This document shows positions 21,794 through 32,890 of a DNA stretch of 64,000 bases, piece by piece. The notes below the pieces were generated by a model that saw only the letters and a program-made list of their open reading frames with translations, ran no database searches and had not been told where the DNA came from. Both the position numbers and the translations under genes were made by a program. Origin of the DNA: Dendrolimus kikuchii (Eukaryota > Arthropoda > Insecta > Lepidoptera > Lasiocampidae); NCBI GenBank assembly GCA_019925095.2, contig CM034414.1, positions 2,458,001 to 2,522,000 of the forward strand. Reading direction: 5' to 3'. Position 1 is the stretch's first letter; each line of letters begins with the position of its first letter.

Positions 21794-22067
21794 TTATTTT
21801 ATTTTATGTTTAAGGCTTGGCAACTAGGCCTTTAAGCCAGGCGCCGTTGTATTGTAGGCTACAATCGACGTCATTCAACGGAGTTCTTGTGAAAACTCGA
21901 AAGGCCACATTTGGCTACATAGCTAACATTTCTCGCAAAAATACATAATTACTACTCAAAAACTATCAACATCCTACAACTATTGTTCATTTTAGAGTAA
22001 TTTTACACATTTTTAGAAAATAAAACTGCACAGCACGACGCCTCCTTTCAGTTCCCGCCAAAAACTC
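21794..22067 (-). mobile_element. SINE-like retroposon family B, copy 1 with 12-bp TSD
   Basis: Read on the minus strand it starts GGAGTTTTTGGCGGGAACTG and ends GTTGCCAAGCCTTAAACATA plus an AAAATAAAATAA tail. TATTTTAATAGG occurs on both sides (21782-21793 and about 22069-22080), a target-site duplication. No tRNA A/B boxes are evident in the head. Four other copies start at the same point. Confidence 0.85.
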
Positions 22068-22084
22068 CTATTTTAATAGGCGAC

Positions 22085-23580
22085 TGCCATTCCCATAGAT
22101 AAACTATTTTTGTTTAAATGAGATGACATTTCTGAATCTACAAATTGTTTATCATTTTTCTTTTCTCTATAATTTATTATCCAATATGCTTACATTCATA
22201 TACATTAGAAAACACATTTGAACTGTAGCACAGAAACCTCATGGAGTTATTCGTGACGCAGGGAGTCGTCTGCACAATATTGTTATATCAAAAAATAGGA
22301 GCAGAGATGAATAACTGTTATCATCATTCTAGTGTTTAGTTCTGATTTGATAATAATAGCGGGGTATCATCATTCTAGTATATGGTTGTCATTTTAGTCC
22401 GAGGTCTGCATATGTGAGTGTGTGATTTAAAACGATCAAACCCGCGGTCAGAATGTAGTTGGGAAAAAACATAGGTAATACATATTAGTGACGTCAAAAT
22501 ATCGATGTTTATCTAAATCGATTAGATTATCTCAATCAATACAACAAAAGATTACACTTAAGATGTGTTTGCTTACATTCTTTAATTGATTTCTATCAAA
22601 TCGTTAGAATATTTTCTTTATTATACAATAATAAGTCCTCGTAATTGTAGATAGGTAGGTGTATATATTGTATAAGTCAGTTCCTGCGACTTCTTTTAAA
22701 GTACATTTATTTTTTGTAAATAAGGTATGTTACGTATATGGTCTCTAATAACAATGAAATTTATATGAAACTATTGTGAAGCTGTAATGAATCCAACGCT
22801 GAAAAAATTATCAAAATCGATTTACCAACAAACAAGTTGTGGCTGAAAAACCGCAAAAACTACACATATTCTGCCTGAATTTAATGATTTTTCTGCAATA
22901 TTTTCGGGACCCAAAGTCCAATAGGAATAAAATTTATTTGAGATCATTTTGAAACTTTATTAAATTCAACGTAAATTATCAAAATCGGTTCAGAAACAAA
23001 AGACTGAACATACATAAAAATAGTTATTTATGATACTAGTGCGGTAAGTTGGGTTCTACATATGAGCAGACGAATGTAAGCCCTTGACCGCACGTGTGTC
23101 ATAGAACGTTTATCAACAAATTTGCGAGAAAACAGTAGATAATAAAACAAACGTACATATCAGTTGGAAAGTCGTAACAATCATTGACGTTTGTAATATA
23201 AAATTGCGCGCATTTGCAAATGGCGCCACGTGCGCGTGGTGAAAAATTAGAACTACATCTTCCGTCTCATTTTCTCTATAGTATTAAAGTAAGACAAATG
23301 TATTGATCAAAAGCGCTTCCAAGGAGATTCAATTATTCAGTTTAATTACCTTCGTAATGTGAAACTCGTTGATGGAATTCTTTATATTTTTTTTACACCT
23401 AGTAGCACGTTCCATTGTGTTTTGCGTAATTTTTAATTTTCGAATAATGTGCACTGGCTTTGTAAATATATTTTTTTAGCAAATGTGTTGAAATTAATAT
23501 TTACATGACAAATTCTATCTCCTTTAATAATAATTAAACCTCATCCTTTTTTAAGTCTTGTAAAAAGCGCATCTTTTATT
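22085..23580. other. Degenerate repeats, no gene
   Basis: Segments near 22740-23030 (paired TCAAAATCG blocks) look like an old RTE-type repeat. 23035-23110 resembles part of family H (CACGTGTGTCATAGAACGTT). No coding region supported. Confidence 0.4.
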
Positions 23581-23587
23581 TTAATAC

Positions 23588-23786
23588 TAGCGGCCCGGCG
23601 CGGTTTCACTCGCGCTCTGTCCCACTCCCATGATATAGCGTTATGTTATATAGCCTATGACACTACCTGTTAACGTAGCTTTCCAACAGTAAAATAATTT
23701 TTAAAATCGGTTTAGTAGATCCAGAGATTATCCCCTACAACGTCACAAACTCGCAAACTTTACCTCTTTATAATATTAGTATAGAT
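23588..23786 (+). mobile_element. Short interspersed repeat (ACTAGCGGCCC...TATTAGTATAGAT)
   Basis: Start ACTAGCGGCCCGGCGCGGTT, centre AAAATCGGTTTAGTAGATCC and end TATAATATTAGTATAGAT are the standard bounds of an extremely common lepidopteran noncoding repeat. About 200 bp. Confidence 0.75.
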
Positions 23787-24575
23787 GTGCTCCAACCACA
23801 GCTGACGTCACGAAAGAAAATTCATAACGTCTCTTTCCAGAAGTAAGGAATTATCAGGGATACTTCTGGGCTACAATTACATAATCATTTTCAAACATCA
23901 CGTGGATTGAAACCTGATAACCATTATAGTGAATTACTTTAATTATTCATATTTGAAAATTAATCTAAGAGAACGAATGAAGTTTTACAACATGGATTAG
24001 AAGTTTAAGATAAATAATTAATGTTATCACAACTATTTGAGTTATAAACTATTATTACGTAAAATATAATCACTTAAAAAAATGTTGTTTGTCTGAATTT
24101 AACTTTAAACGTGAAGTGCCGAATATCCAAAACAGACTTGGCTTGATGGTCTAGAAACCAAGCCATAAAATAAAATAAAATGTAACTGTGATATGACGTT
24201 AATATTAAGTGGCAACACTTTTAGATAAAATAGTGACGCATAAGTAAAGATTTCTCCCGACACTTTTTTTTGATTGATTCCAATTGACGCAATTTTCACG
24301 GGGAATGCGATGAGAGAGAGTGGAGACTCGATGTTAAAATACAAAAAGACCAACTAATAACCCCTCCTGCTGTTTCTATCGCAAAAGACGCGAATTATTC
24401 ATCCTTATTTATGGTATCTTTTCTCGGGATGGTATTGACGCGATGTATTGATATTTTTGGTCAAATAAAGTGGAAGAAGTTTGTGCTTAATAAACTTTGC
24501 TGGTTGAATCAATATACATTACATACGAAACTATCATTGACCTTAATAAGAATTAAGATATTATGTGTAAAGAGA

Positions 24576-24722
24576 AGTTTCACTATCCTGCATGGCAGTC
24601 CGCATATTTATTCGTCACGTAATGCAGGACTGTGAATGTTGTTGCAGCCTGCATTCCGTCCGGGGAAAATGAGCAGTGCTTCTTGAGTCCTGCAAGCTTC
24701 ATCCAATGCAGGACAGCGAATG
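24576..24722. mobile_element. MITE family G, copy 1
   Basis: TTTCACTATCCTGCATGGCA at the left and AATGCAGGACAGCGAATG at the right are inverted ends. The interior GTGAATGTTGTTGCAGCCTG recurs at 54424 and, rearranged, at 48528. About 147 bp, noncoding. Confidence 0.65.
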
Positions 24723-24907
24723 GGCCTTGAACTTACATATTAATATCATTCGTCAAATATCCGATCTTACTTTAGATTTAACGCCTTATGATGACATAAA
24801 TATAGAATTAATCAAATGATGATTATACTTTTATTTTTAGATTTTATTTAATAAAAATAATACGTAAGACATTGACTTTGAGATAAGGATGTCCTTAGTA
24901 GGTAATA

Positions 24908-25088
24908 CAGTATTTTTTTTGGATGAAGTACGGCAAACAGGCTGATGACCCACTTAATTCTGAATAGTTACTGTGGTCTATGAACATTTCCAATACTAGG
25001 TTCTGCTTGCTGTTCTTGAAAAGGGGGATTGGAACCTGGCCACTGATGCCTTAACACAAATCAAGGTTATTATGGCGGCATTGGCGGC
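24908..25088 (-). mobile_element. Retroposon family A, divergent truncated copy
   Basis: A T-rich start (tail on the minus strand), then an ACGGCAAACAGGCTGATGAC block and GGAACCTGGCCACTGATGCC, match family A in minus orientation. Directly after it (25089-25115) is a truncated head of the tRNA-type SINE (CGTCTGTGGTTGAGGGGG). Confidence 0.6.
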
Positions 25089-25206
25089 GTCTGTGGTTGA
25101 GGGGGCTAAGTATTAGTTTAAGGCCAGAGTGGCAAAGCGACGGGTGGGGCGGGCTGCGGGCAATAGAGCATCCAACTGAGAGACCTGAGTGCACGCTCGG
25201 CGTTCA

Positions 25207-25515
25207 TCGTTCACAAACTGGTTTAAACACCTGTACGCGACGCCCCGCTCGACGCACATGTTGGCTGGCACTAGGGACACTCGTTAGCGAATAGATAAAT
25301 TTAAATTAGTTTATCTATGGTCTCAGTGCACGGCCGAACCGAGCATGCAGCGGAGCGGGGCGTCCAGCGTGTCTAAAGCGGCTTAAGGAAGTGGGGATGA
25401 ACTCCCAACCGATGACGAGCGGTGCGATGGTAGAAAGAGGACGAAGGCACCATTCTAAACAGTTCTTCGGAATCCCCGTTATACAGTCGGTAGAAGACGT
25501 AGAGAGAAGCGAATG
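25207..25515 (-). pseudogene. Second, truncated copy of the jockey-like LINE end, partly inverted
   Basis: Positions 25370-25515 match 26535-26675, the C-terminal part of the LINE at 26358-28980 (shared GCGGCTTAAGGAAGTG and GATGGTAGAAAGAGGACGAA blocks). The adjacent 25320-25385 is repeated in reverse at 25207-25290 (ACGCCCCGCTC core), so this copy has an inverted duplication at one side. Stops and frameshifts are frequent. Confidence 0.65.
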
Positions 25516-25619
25516 TGATGAGCGTGATGAGCACGGTATTTTAGTTGTACACAGAGACGTCAATATTCAACGACCAGGCGATTATTGTCCTTCCACGTAC
25601 GACATCGTATGTTTAGTTT

Positions 25620-26350
25620 AGATGATAATTGACATTTTTTTTTGCTTTCGACAATCGTATCTTCGAAGCAAACTCTCTCCGTGTAAATGGCCCTTAAATC
25701 TTTCTTACGATTGAGATGTATATCTTTATAATCTCGACATTCCTTTAATATTAAAAAAAATAGATAACATAAGATTGTATTTATGGAAACTTTTTGAAAC
25801 ACCGCCAAATATTTAGCACGTTACAAGTCATTGTTGACTGATAAGGGCACGTTTTACCACCTTTTCAAGCTAATTTTCTAAACTCTATCTATCACCTTAA
25901 CTTTGAAGTGAATACTTCTTTAGGCAATTGGACACTTTATGTATGGGGAAAAGTACTAAACTTGCGTGACTGTTGTGCATGACCGTCACGCCCAGATACA
26001 TAGCTTTCATAAGCAAAATGGTGACCGCTAAATATTAGGTACATTCTGCAGTACTGGCCATTTAAAATAAATATTTTTGTTTGGCTAAGATATATAATTT
26101 CAAATTAATTTTACTTTGAAAACACGAAATTCTTTTTTAAAAATTAGTCATTTATTTATTGGTAAGTGTTATGTTTTCTTCGCATTTGAATCTTTTTCGT
26201 CATCATGGATAGTTAAAAATTCGAGTACATATGGAATAAGAGTACCGTCATGGCAGCAACGCGGCAAGAGCGACAAGCAACATCAACGACCTTTATGAGC
26301 GAACACTACAATGAACGCACCACTTGTTATTGGTTTGCCCGCTTCCATTC
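25620..26350. other. No gene recognised
   Basis: AT-rich; short open frames without family features. Confidence 0.35.
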
Positions 26351-26357
26351 TGGAAAT

Positions 26358-26470
26358 TTCGACCTTTTTTTTATAGCTGGAGTACAGCAGACAGGCTGAC
26401 GGCCCACCTGATGGAAAGCAGTTACTGTCGCTTATGGACATTTGCAACACCAGAGATTTCATCAACCCGC
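26358..26470 (-). mobile_element. 3' tail of the jockey-like LINE, shared with retroposon family A
   Basis: On the minus strand, TTGCAAATGTCCATAAGCGA, then TCAGGTGGGCCGTCAGCCTG and a terminal AAAAAAAA, match the last 85 nt of family A retroposons. Here the block is continuous with the C-terminal coding end of the LINE, with no A run between. It therefore looks like the LINE's own 3' UTR. Confidence 0.7.
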
Positions 26471-28980
26471 TGCCAGTCTCGAAGAAATTTTATGGCACCC
26501 TTTTTGAAAAAGGTTCTACAGAACCGTTGCGTACATGAGCAAAGCGGCTTAAGGAAGTGAGGGTGAAATCCCAACACATGGCGAGCATTTCGATGGTAGA
26601 AAGAGGACGAATACACCATTCTATACAGTTCTTCCGAATACTCCCCGTTATAGTCAGTAGAATACGTAGAGAGAAGCGAAGTCTCTTATAAAGCCAAGCC
26701 TATCTAGACCATCTGTGAGTGTGGAATCGTCAACAACGTGAATGGCTCGACGTTGAATACAGTCTAGGGGATCGAGTTGGTAGCCAGGTGCTCCAGCCCA
26801 AAAGTGTGAGCAGTACTCCATATGCGGGCTCACCTGGGTTTTACAAAGCACAAAGCGTTGCCGCGGTGTGAAATACTGTTTGGACCCGTTTAACATTCCC
26901 AGCTTCTTAGAGGCGAGTTTTGCCTTGCCTTCAAGATGGCCTCTGAACATCGTTCGCGATGTCAACACTGAGGATCCCAATACTCTTGGAGGTGGTAAGG
27001 GGAGTTCCTTGGAACTGAAGCGATTGCTCGAATGGAGTTTTTTTGGCAGAGAATACGTAGACCTATGTCTTCTTGGGGTTGAAATGGACAAGGTTTTGTC
27101 TCCCCCATTCAGAGACTCACTCTAAGGAATACTCTACTTCAGATACAAATCTAACCCAACTTTCCTCCATAAATGATCGAGGGAAGTTTGCACGACCAGA
27201 GTACTGCGCATCGCCTGTGCTATCATCCGCATTGGAATGAATGTTGCGAATAGACAACATATCATTGATATGTAAGAAGAACAACGTTGGCGATAGCACA
27301 CAACCCTGGGGCACACCAGCGTTGATGGGCTTGAAACTTGAGCAACAACCGTCGACAACGACTTGAATGCTGCGCTCATCAAAAAAGCTGGATATCCAGG
27401 TGCAAGGCCCTTCGGGTATCCCAAACGATGGCCGCTCCGATAGAAGAGCCCTGTGCCAGACCCGGTCGAAGGTCTTAGCAATATCTAGAATTCTAGACTA
27501 ACTGCCAGTGCTTCCCCTTTGCTCTCAATGGCTTCAGCCCAACGGTGGGTTAGGTAAACCAAGAGATCCCGAACTGAGCGACCGTGGCGGAAGCCGTATT
27601 GCCGATCGTTTAGCAGCTGGGAATCTTCGAGGTAACACAAGAGCTGCGTGTTGATAATACGCTCCATCACCATTGAGAGCAAAAAGGTTATTGTTATAGG
27701 CCTATTCGACGTGTCTGTTACGTCCCCTTTTTTGGGGGCAAGGTGTACATGGGCAATCTTACACGAAGCGAGGACACAACCCTTGTAGTAAGAGAGAGTG
27801 AAAAGTCGGGCAAGGACTGGCTGGGGACAGCTCAGCTAAACACGTCTGCAGCACAATGGCAGGATTGCCATCAGGGCCAGAAGACTTTTTGACGTCGAGG
27901 GAGAGGAGAGCACATCGGACTGCTTTTTGAGTAAAGCGCACCTCCGACATTCTAGACTCACACTCAGGGATTGTAGGTGGAGTTTCTCCTATGTCTCAGA
28001 GTTGAATTGGCCGCAAAGATTTCATCCAGAAGATTGACTTTATCTTTGGCGGCGTGTACCAGACGGTCGTCCACTGTGCGCAGAGGTGGAAGAGAAGCCC
28101 GACAAAAGTTTCCTTGGACAGCTTTGGTGAGGGCCTAAAAAGCTCTAGTCCCAGAAGAGTAGCTAGAGAGGCGCTCACCAATTCTGCCGATGTGATCGAA
28201 TTTTGCTCTTGCGAGCTGTTTTTTGAGGGACCTGGGGGCGGCATTGTATCACTTTTTCAGGTCAGAGGAACTTGGAGCCTGACGCTGCAGTCCAGGCTGG
28301 ATAAGCCTGTTTCTTTAGCTTTACAGCTTCACTGCTGTGCTTATTGAACCATTGTGGTTTACTCGTACCACCGATAGGTACAGTTGAGTTTGGAATTAAA
28401 CATGTTATTCGCTGCAGTACTACATCGGCGATCCAGTCTGTGATCGGATCAGAAACTTCCGACGAGAAACATAACTGCCTCCATGGGTAGGATGCATAGA
28501 ATTCACGGAGTCCATCCCAATCTGCTGACCTGTATCGCCACACCTTCCGTCGTCCAGCGGGAAGAGTCCGATCGGGAATAGGAAGGGGCACCACCAAAGA
28601 TACCAGACAATGATCAGAGGTTCCCAGTGGAGCACTAATGGAGATCTGGTAATTCTCCGGGTGTACGGTCAGCAGAAGATCCAGCAAAGAAGACTCATGA
28701 TCCACTCTATCCGGTATTCGGGTAAACTCCGTAATCACCTGAGTGAATCCATTAGCGAGAGCAAATTCGTAGGCAGTAGTCCCTGACAGATCAGTTTTCG
28801 GGGAACCCAACCACTCAGCGTAATGAGCATTTAAATGCTCGAGTATGACTACCTCTGCAAAAGGATACTGCCCAAAAACTTTGTCGGTCACCTCATGAAC
28901 GACTTCAAAAAAGCGAGCTGTTTCAGTCCTTGTGCATTGCCTGCCATGGGACCCATATAAGAACGCATAGATTCGGGTGG
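26471..28980 (-). pseudogene. Jockey-like non-LTR retrotransposon, decayed (endonuclease and RT)
   Basis: The minus strand carries, in order, the C-terminal half of an apurinic-type endonuclease (28262-28960: AFLYGSHGRQ, ILEHLNAHYAEWLGS, RIPDRVDH, and APLGTSDHCLVSLV, the conserved SDH box). A linker follows, then the RT: KKSSGPDGNPAIVLQ near 27870, NDRQYGFRHGRSVRDLLVYL near 27590-27650 and PQGCVLSPTLFFLHINDML near 27240-27314. The C-terminal thumb contains SPHMEYCSHFWAGAPGYQLD near 26770-26830 and FYHRNARHVLGFHPHFLKPL near 26540-26600. Reading needs many frame changes, and the Asp block FADD is lost or altered. ORF1 and the endonuclease N-terminus are missing. The copy is inactive. It ends against a fragment of another LINE at 29000. 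Confidence 0.88.
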
Positions 28981-28999
28981 AACCACCAAAATCTACGCG

Positions 29000-29140
29000 T
29001 ACCTACAAGACGGAAATGGTGACGAATTGTGAAGCTTGCCACCACCCCTGTACCATGAGGACCACGACCACTCTTCCAAGAGTGTGACGACGGAGAACAA
29101 GAAGAACAAGATGGAAATATCCCTATCTTCAAGGCCGTGG
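29000..29140 (+). pseudogene. Fragment of LINE family F
   Basis: About 110 bp (GTGAAGCTTGCCACCACCC, GACCACGACCACTCTTCCAA) match, in reverse complement, the C-terminal coding end of the LINE at 39500-39960. Too short to code. Confidence 0.6.
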
Positions 29141-29366
29141 AGATTAGAATAATTTTTTTTTAATAAAATTAGGTTAACCTATTTCAGAAAAAAACGGCAG
29201 TTACATAGGCAAGGACCTAATAATAATTATTATTTGATTTTTTGTGAGTATTTTATTTACATAAACTAACACCTGACGGTATTTTGTAATTTGTATTTTG
29301 TATTTGTATTTTAAATACATATACTTGAAACGCTGTATTTATAAAATTTATCTGTGATTTTAAGTA

Positions 29367-29444
29367 AACTGACGGACTCATAAACTGCATCAAAGTAATA
29401 GACGACTTTGAAATAAATATTTTAACCAAGTATGCAAACTTTAT
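29367..29444 (+). repeat. Left TIR of the Tc1-like element
   Basis: GACGGACTCATAAACTGCAT and the following bases match the right TIR with differences only in the first three or four positions. Confidence 0.9.
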
Positions 29445-29618
29445 ATACAGATGTAAATTGAAACCTCTAGATTGGTTCGTGAACTTTAAAACAGCGTAGG
29501 GTCATATCCTTAAGTTTAAGTTTGTGTACTGGAAAGGACCTCAAGACTTTTTTTGAAGAAAAAACAGAAATTTAAGGAAAATTGGTTTAGTTAAAAAATT
29601 GGTTTTAACAATAGACAC

Positions 29619-29813
29619 AAACTTTATGCAAGGGTTTATTTATGTTTTAATAAGGTGTATTACCTCCACGTGCCCTTATTACGGATTCTAATCGGTTCCG
29701 CATAGATTTTATTAGGGTTATTAAAAGATCTTGCGGAATATTGTCCCATTCTTCTGAAAGTGCTGTTCTTAGCGCTGCCATTGTCGTGGGCAAAGGGTTT
29801 TTCGTATATACAG
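29619..29813 (-). repeat. Inverted internal duplication of the Tc1 element 3' end
   Basis: Matches the reverse complement of 30569-30763 with only a handful of substitutions. On the minus strand it still encodes the transposase C-terminus (SMRNRLESVIRARGGNTPY). The outer junction lies at an AAACTTTAT shared with the left TIR, suggesting that a short homology guided the rearrangement. Confidence 0.92.
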
Positions 29814-29817
29814 AAGG

Positions 29818-30735
29818 TTTGTGGAGACAGGTTCTTACAGAAGGAGGCGTGGTACAGGCAGGACTTGAGCAACCACCGGTCGTGATGACCGATTTATTCT
29901 TACAACTTCCCTGCGAAATCGTTTCCTCACGTCTGTTAACATCAAAACAGAGCTTAATGAAGTGCGTGGAGTAAACGTGAGTGCACGAACAATAAGAAGA
30001 AAGTTAAAGGAAGCGGATATCACCCCTTTTAGACCAGCAAATGGTCCAAAGTTGTCTGTAGCGCACAGACAAGCTCGCTTAAGATTTGCGCGTGATCACC
30101 TGTATTGGACAGAAGAGCAATGGACCTCCGTATTGTTCACGGACGAGTGTAGGACATGTTTATATGGTGCAGATGGTCGCAGAAGAGTCTATCGTCGACG
30201 TGGAGAGCGATATGCTCAAAGTTGCATTGAGGAGCGTGTTCCTTTTGGAGGCGGTTCGTGTATGGTCTGGGGTAGCATATCGATGAACGGGCGAACAGAA
30301 CTTGTGTTCATAGACATGGTCCGTCAAAACGGTAATAGAGGGGGTTTGACTGCACATCGCTACATAACAGAGATCTTAGAAGATCACGTGGTGCCTTACA
30401 TGGCATTCATAGGCGAAAATTTTACTTTAATGCAGGATAATGCCCGGCCACACGCTGCTGCACAAGTTCGACAATATTGCGAAGAGGTTGGGATACGTAC
30501 AATGAATTGGCCAGCACGCAGCCCGGATCTTAATCCTATTGAGCATGTTTGGAACAATTTAAAAAGAGCTGTATATGCGAGAAACCCTTTGCCCACGACA
30601 GTGGCAGCACTAAGAATAGCACTTTCAGAAGAATGGGACAATATTCCGCAAGATCTTTTAATAACCCTAATAAAATCTATGCGGAACCGATTAGAATCCG
30701 TAATAAGGGCACGTGGAGGTAATACACCTTATTAA
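29818..30735 (+). pseudogene. Tc1-like transposase, N-terminally replaced, one internal stop
   Basis: The frame starts at the rearrangement junction with FVETGSYRRRRGTGRT, then an in-frame TGA at 29866-29868, and then ATTGRDDRFILTTSLRNRF, the second helix-turn-helix of Tc1 transposases. From 29962 it is open for 257 residues. The catalytic triad is intact: Asp in FTDECR (residue 61 of that stretch), Asp in LMQDNARPH (159) and Glu in NPIEHVW (194), giving the DD34E spacing of Tc1. The first helix-turn-helix (roughly 40-45 residues) is missing because inverted 3' sequence occupies its place. The gene is expected to be non-functional, but the decay is slight, implying recent activity of the family. 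Confidence 0.92.
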
Positions 30736-30754
30736 AACATAAATAAACCCTTGC

Positions 30755-30832
30755 ATAAAGTTTGCATACTTGGTTAAAATATTTATTTCAAAGTCGTCTA
30801 TTACTTTGATGCAGTTTATGAGTCCGTCGGTG
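30755..30832 (-). repeat. Right TIR of the Tc1-like element
   Basis: Reverse complement of 29367-29444; it begins ATAAAGTTTGCATACTTGG. Confidence 0.9.
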
Positions 30833-30994
30833 TATTTCTTTAAAAATTAATTTGGACATTTCCAACGGTATTTCTACTTTTTTATTTTTTACTATGATAA
30901 AACGATGTAAACAGTGATTTAAATAATAATGAGTAAAATAACTACTAATGTATGTTTGATTTAGTATTATTGTTCTTTCTTACTTATTTTTAAT

Positions 30995-31212
30995 TATCTT
31001 AATATATATATAAATTACGTGCCACGTTGTTTGTCCGCGATGGACTCCTAAACTACTTGACCGATTTTAATCAAATTTGCACACCGTGTGCAGTTTGATC
31101 CGACTTGAAATATAGGATAGCTTACATTTGGACCCAGTAGGTGGCGCTGGAATCGGGGTCTAAATTTTATTTCTTCAGGGCAGAACAACGTCTGCCGGGA
31201 CAGCTAGTTAAT
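30995..31212 (-). mobile_element. RTE-type noncoding repeat
   Basis: TATATAAATTACGTGCCACG, CTTGACCGATTTTAATCAAA, GGACCCAGTAGGTGGCGCTG and AACGTCTGCCGGGACAGCTA form the usual body. The end GACAGCTAGTTA corresponds to the ACTAGCTG start of sister repeats in reverse. Confidence 0.65.
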
Positions 31213-31324
31213 TATAATTTATAATGTAAGTAAGAATTTTAATGGCATAATCTATAAAAGATACAACTAAATATTAAAAATAAACTATATGTACAAACTA
31301 AAACTAAACTATACAACCTAGTAC

Positions 31325-31442
31325 CAGACCGCTGTCAGTTGGAGACGTGCTCAAAAGACTGGCCACATTGTCTCGCTGAATGGCAACGCGTTGTCTGAGG
31401 TATAGACCAGTCTTTTGGTCACGTGAGTTTTTTTTTTAAACT
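31325..31442 (-). pseudogene. LINE C-terminal fragment, family N copy 1
   Basis: The minus strand reads SRDQKTGLYLRQRVAIQRDN then VASLLSTSP, matching the family N ending at 31577-31800. Confidence 0.65.
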
Positions 31443-31576
31443 TTTACTTTAAAAAAAGAACTCTGATATAAGCCACTATTGTAAATAATTAAAGCATTGG
31501 TATAATCTATTACAGATAATCGAATACAATGCAAGAAAACTTATTTGTATTGTATTCTACTCATAGTCCGTCAAGA

Positions 31577-31800
31577 CTATAAGTAGAATACTGAGCCTAG
31601 ATCACCGTCTTCTACGGGTAAGGTGCCTAGAAGGCTGGCTACGTTTCCTCGCTGCATCGCCATACAGATCCGTTGGCCGAGGTAAGCACCAGCCCTCTGA
31701 TCACCTGAAGAGTCAATGAGTCGTTTCGATAAATTTTGGTAGAGGCTCATGGCCTTAGGACCGCACCCCATATTGTAAATTAGTTTTGCACACCTTCGTA
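31577..31800 (-). pseudogene. LINE C-terminal fragment, family N copy 2
   Basis: Open minus-strand stretch MSLYQNLSKRLIDSSGDQRA, then GAYLGQRICMAMQRGNVASL and LGTLPVEDGDL. The same ending is found at 31325-31442 and 58135-58290, and I know it from jockey-like RT annotations in Lepidoptera. The RT domain itself is absent. Confidence 0.7.
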
Positions 31801-31879
31801 TGGGCAGAATGCATTGATACTATGACAACTATAACATCCTTGTACATGCATTACAGAATAAAGATATTCTATTCTACTC

Positions 31880-32290
31880 TACAATAAAAAATATGCATTT
31901 TCCCCCATTGCAACTTTGAAGTGTGTAATATCTTGTCGCTGCAATTAAAAGAACATGTTTCCTGTTTTGTAAACAATAATAATTTCTTCTTGGAATACCT
32001 ATCTTATGTTATTAAATTATATATTTAGGCGTTAGAAAGAATCGAATATCAAAGACGATGACATTTTATCATTAAAAAAAAACTACAATACATTAATTAT
32101 CATTACTGATAATACGTTATAATCTTATTAATCAAGCCAATTGCTGTAAAATTTTCTTCCTATAACATATCTTCACAAACTTATTAGTTAGATATAAAAA
32201 TCTATTAAAACATGTATTTCAATTATAATAAGGGTTATATTACTTTGATTTTTTGGGTATATGACTGAATATATCTTGGTTTTTGACTAT
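31880..32290. other. AT-rich upstream region of the candidate promoter
   Basis: No repeat or coding sequence recognised. Confidence 0.35.
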
Positions 32291-32298
32291 TTAAAAGC

Positions 32299-32338
32299 TA
32301 TATAAGGGTTCGAAAAGAAAATTTTCTAAGACAGTCAT
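32299..32338 (+). promoter_or_regulatory. Candidate core promoter: TATA box and initiator
   Basis: TATATAAG at 32299-32306 is followed about 30 bp later by ACAGTCAT (32331-32338), close to the arthropod initiator TCAGTY. The spacing fits a TATA-dependent insect promoter of the kind found in front of cuticle and secreted-protein genes. No transcript evidence. Confidence 0.45.
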
Positions 32339-32471
32339 ATTACAGCCGGTCTGTTAGTCCTGTCCAGATGTTGCAGTGTGTTTTATCTTGGTAGTGATTT
32401 GATTTTAGTCATTTTATTAATTTTTGTTATGCGTGTAAACAAAAGTTTTCTTAATTTCGGAAATATGTTTG
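32333..32471 (+). CDS. Candidate first exon (5' UTR plus Met-Phe)
   Basis: After the TATA/initiator pair, a short leader leads to AAATATGTTTG followed by a strong donor GTGAGT (32472-32477). Coding would be ATG TTT G at 32465-32471, or 12 codons more if the in-frame ATG at 32430 is used. Tiny first coding exons ending in phase 1 are common in insect genes for secreted proteins. The mucin-like exon at 63456 needs exactly one preceding base; joined, the start would read MFVQTSIFLLMAG. The link is an inference across 31 kb. A short upstream ORF begins at 32369. Confidence 0.35.
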
Positions 32472-32596
32472 GTGAGTGTGATATTTTAAAGTTTATATTA
32501 ATTAAAATAATAATAATAATATGCCATTTTTTTAAATTTATTTATGTTGTAAAAACAGTTATTTTATTCGGAAAGTGGATCATTTTTAGTGCTAGC

Positions 32597-32890
32597 TAAA
32601 GCACAGCAGACAGGCTAACGGCCTACCTGTGATGGAATGTGGTTACTGTCGCCTATAGACATAACAATAGCAGAGGTGCTGTCAATGTGCTGCCGTTCTG
32701 CCGTGAAGAAGAAACTGGAACCTGGCCCTGATGCCGGAATTCAATTCAAAGTTGTTATGGCGGCATACTCTAGACCAGGGGTGGTAGCCATCCAGTCGGG
32801 CAAATGCGCTACCACCTGGCTGTGGGTGGCCTTGTCGCCTCTTACGACAGGCCGCCCGGCCACAGGATATAGTATCCTGCCTGCACGGAG
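32597..32890 (-). mobile_element. Retroposon family A copy
   Basis: Minus orientation, from AGCAGACAGGCTAACGGCCT to CTGCCTGCACGGAGAATTC. It lacks the poly-T that would mark its tail. It lies about 125 bp downstream of the candidate first exon. Confidence 0.7.

Larger units (their letters stand above)
29367..30832 (+). mobile_element. Tc1-like transposon, internally rearranged
   Basis: It is flanked by TA on both sides (29365-29366, 30833-30834). The TIRs 29367-29444 and 30755-30832 are almost identical over 78 bp. Inside the left end, 29619-29813 is a near-identical inverted copy of 30569-30763, that is, of the transposase 3' end plus part of the right TIR. It replaces the first part of the transposase gene. 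The element therefore carries about 195 bp of extra inverted 3' sequence and cannot encode full transposase, although its TIRs look intact and could be mobilised in trans. Confidence 0.92.

Noticed and set aside
29660..29872. 70-codon minus-strand frame as a separate gene
   Set aside because: It is the inverted copy of the Tc1 transposase 3' end plus antisense of the transposase.
32378..32599. 73-codon hydrophobic frame
   Set aside because: Lacks an ATG at its start and runs through the strong donor at 32472; better explained as a leader plus intron.
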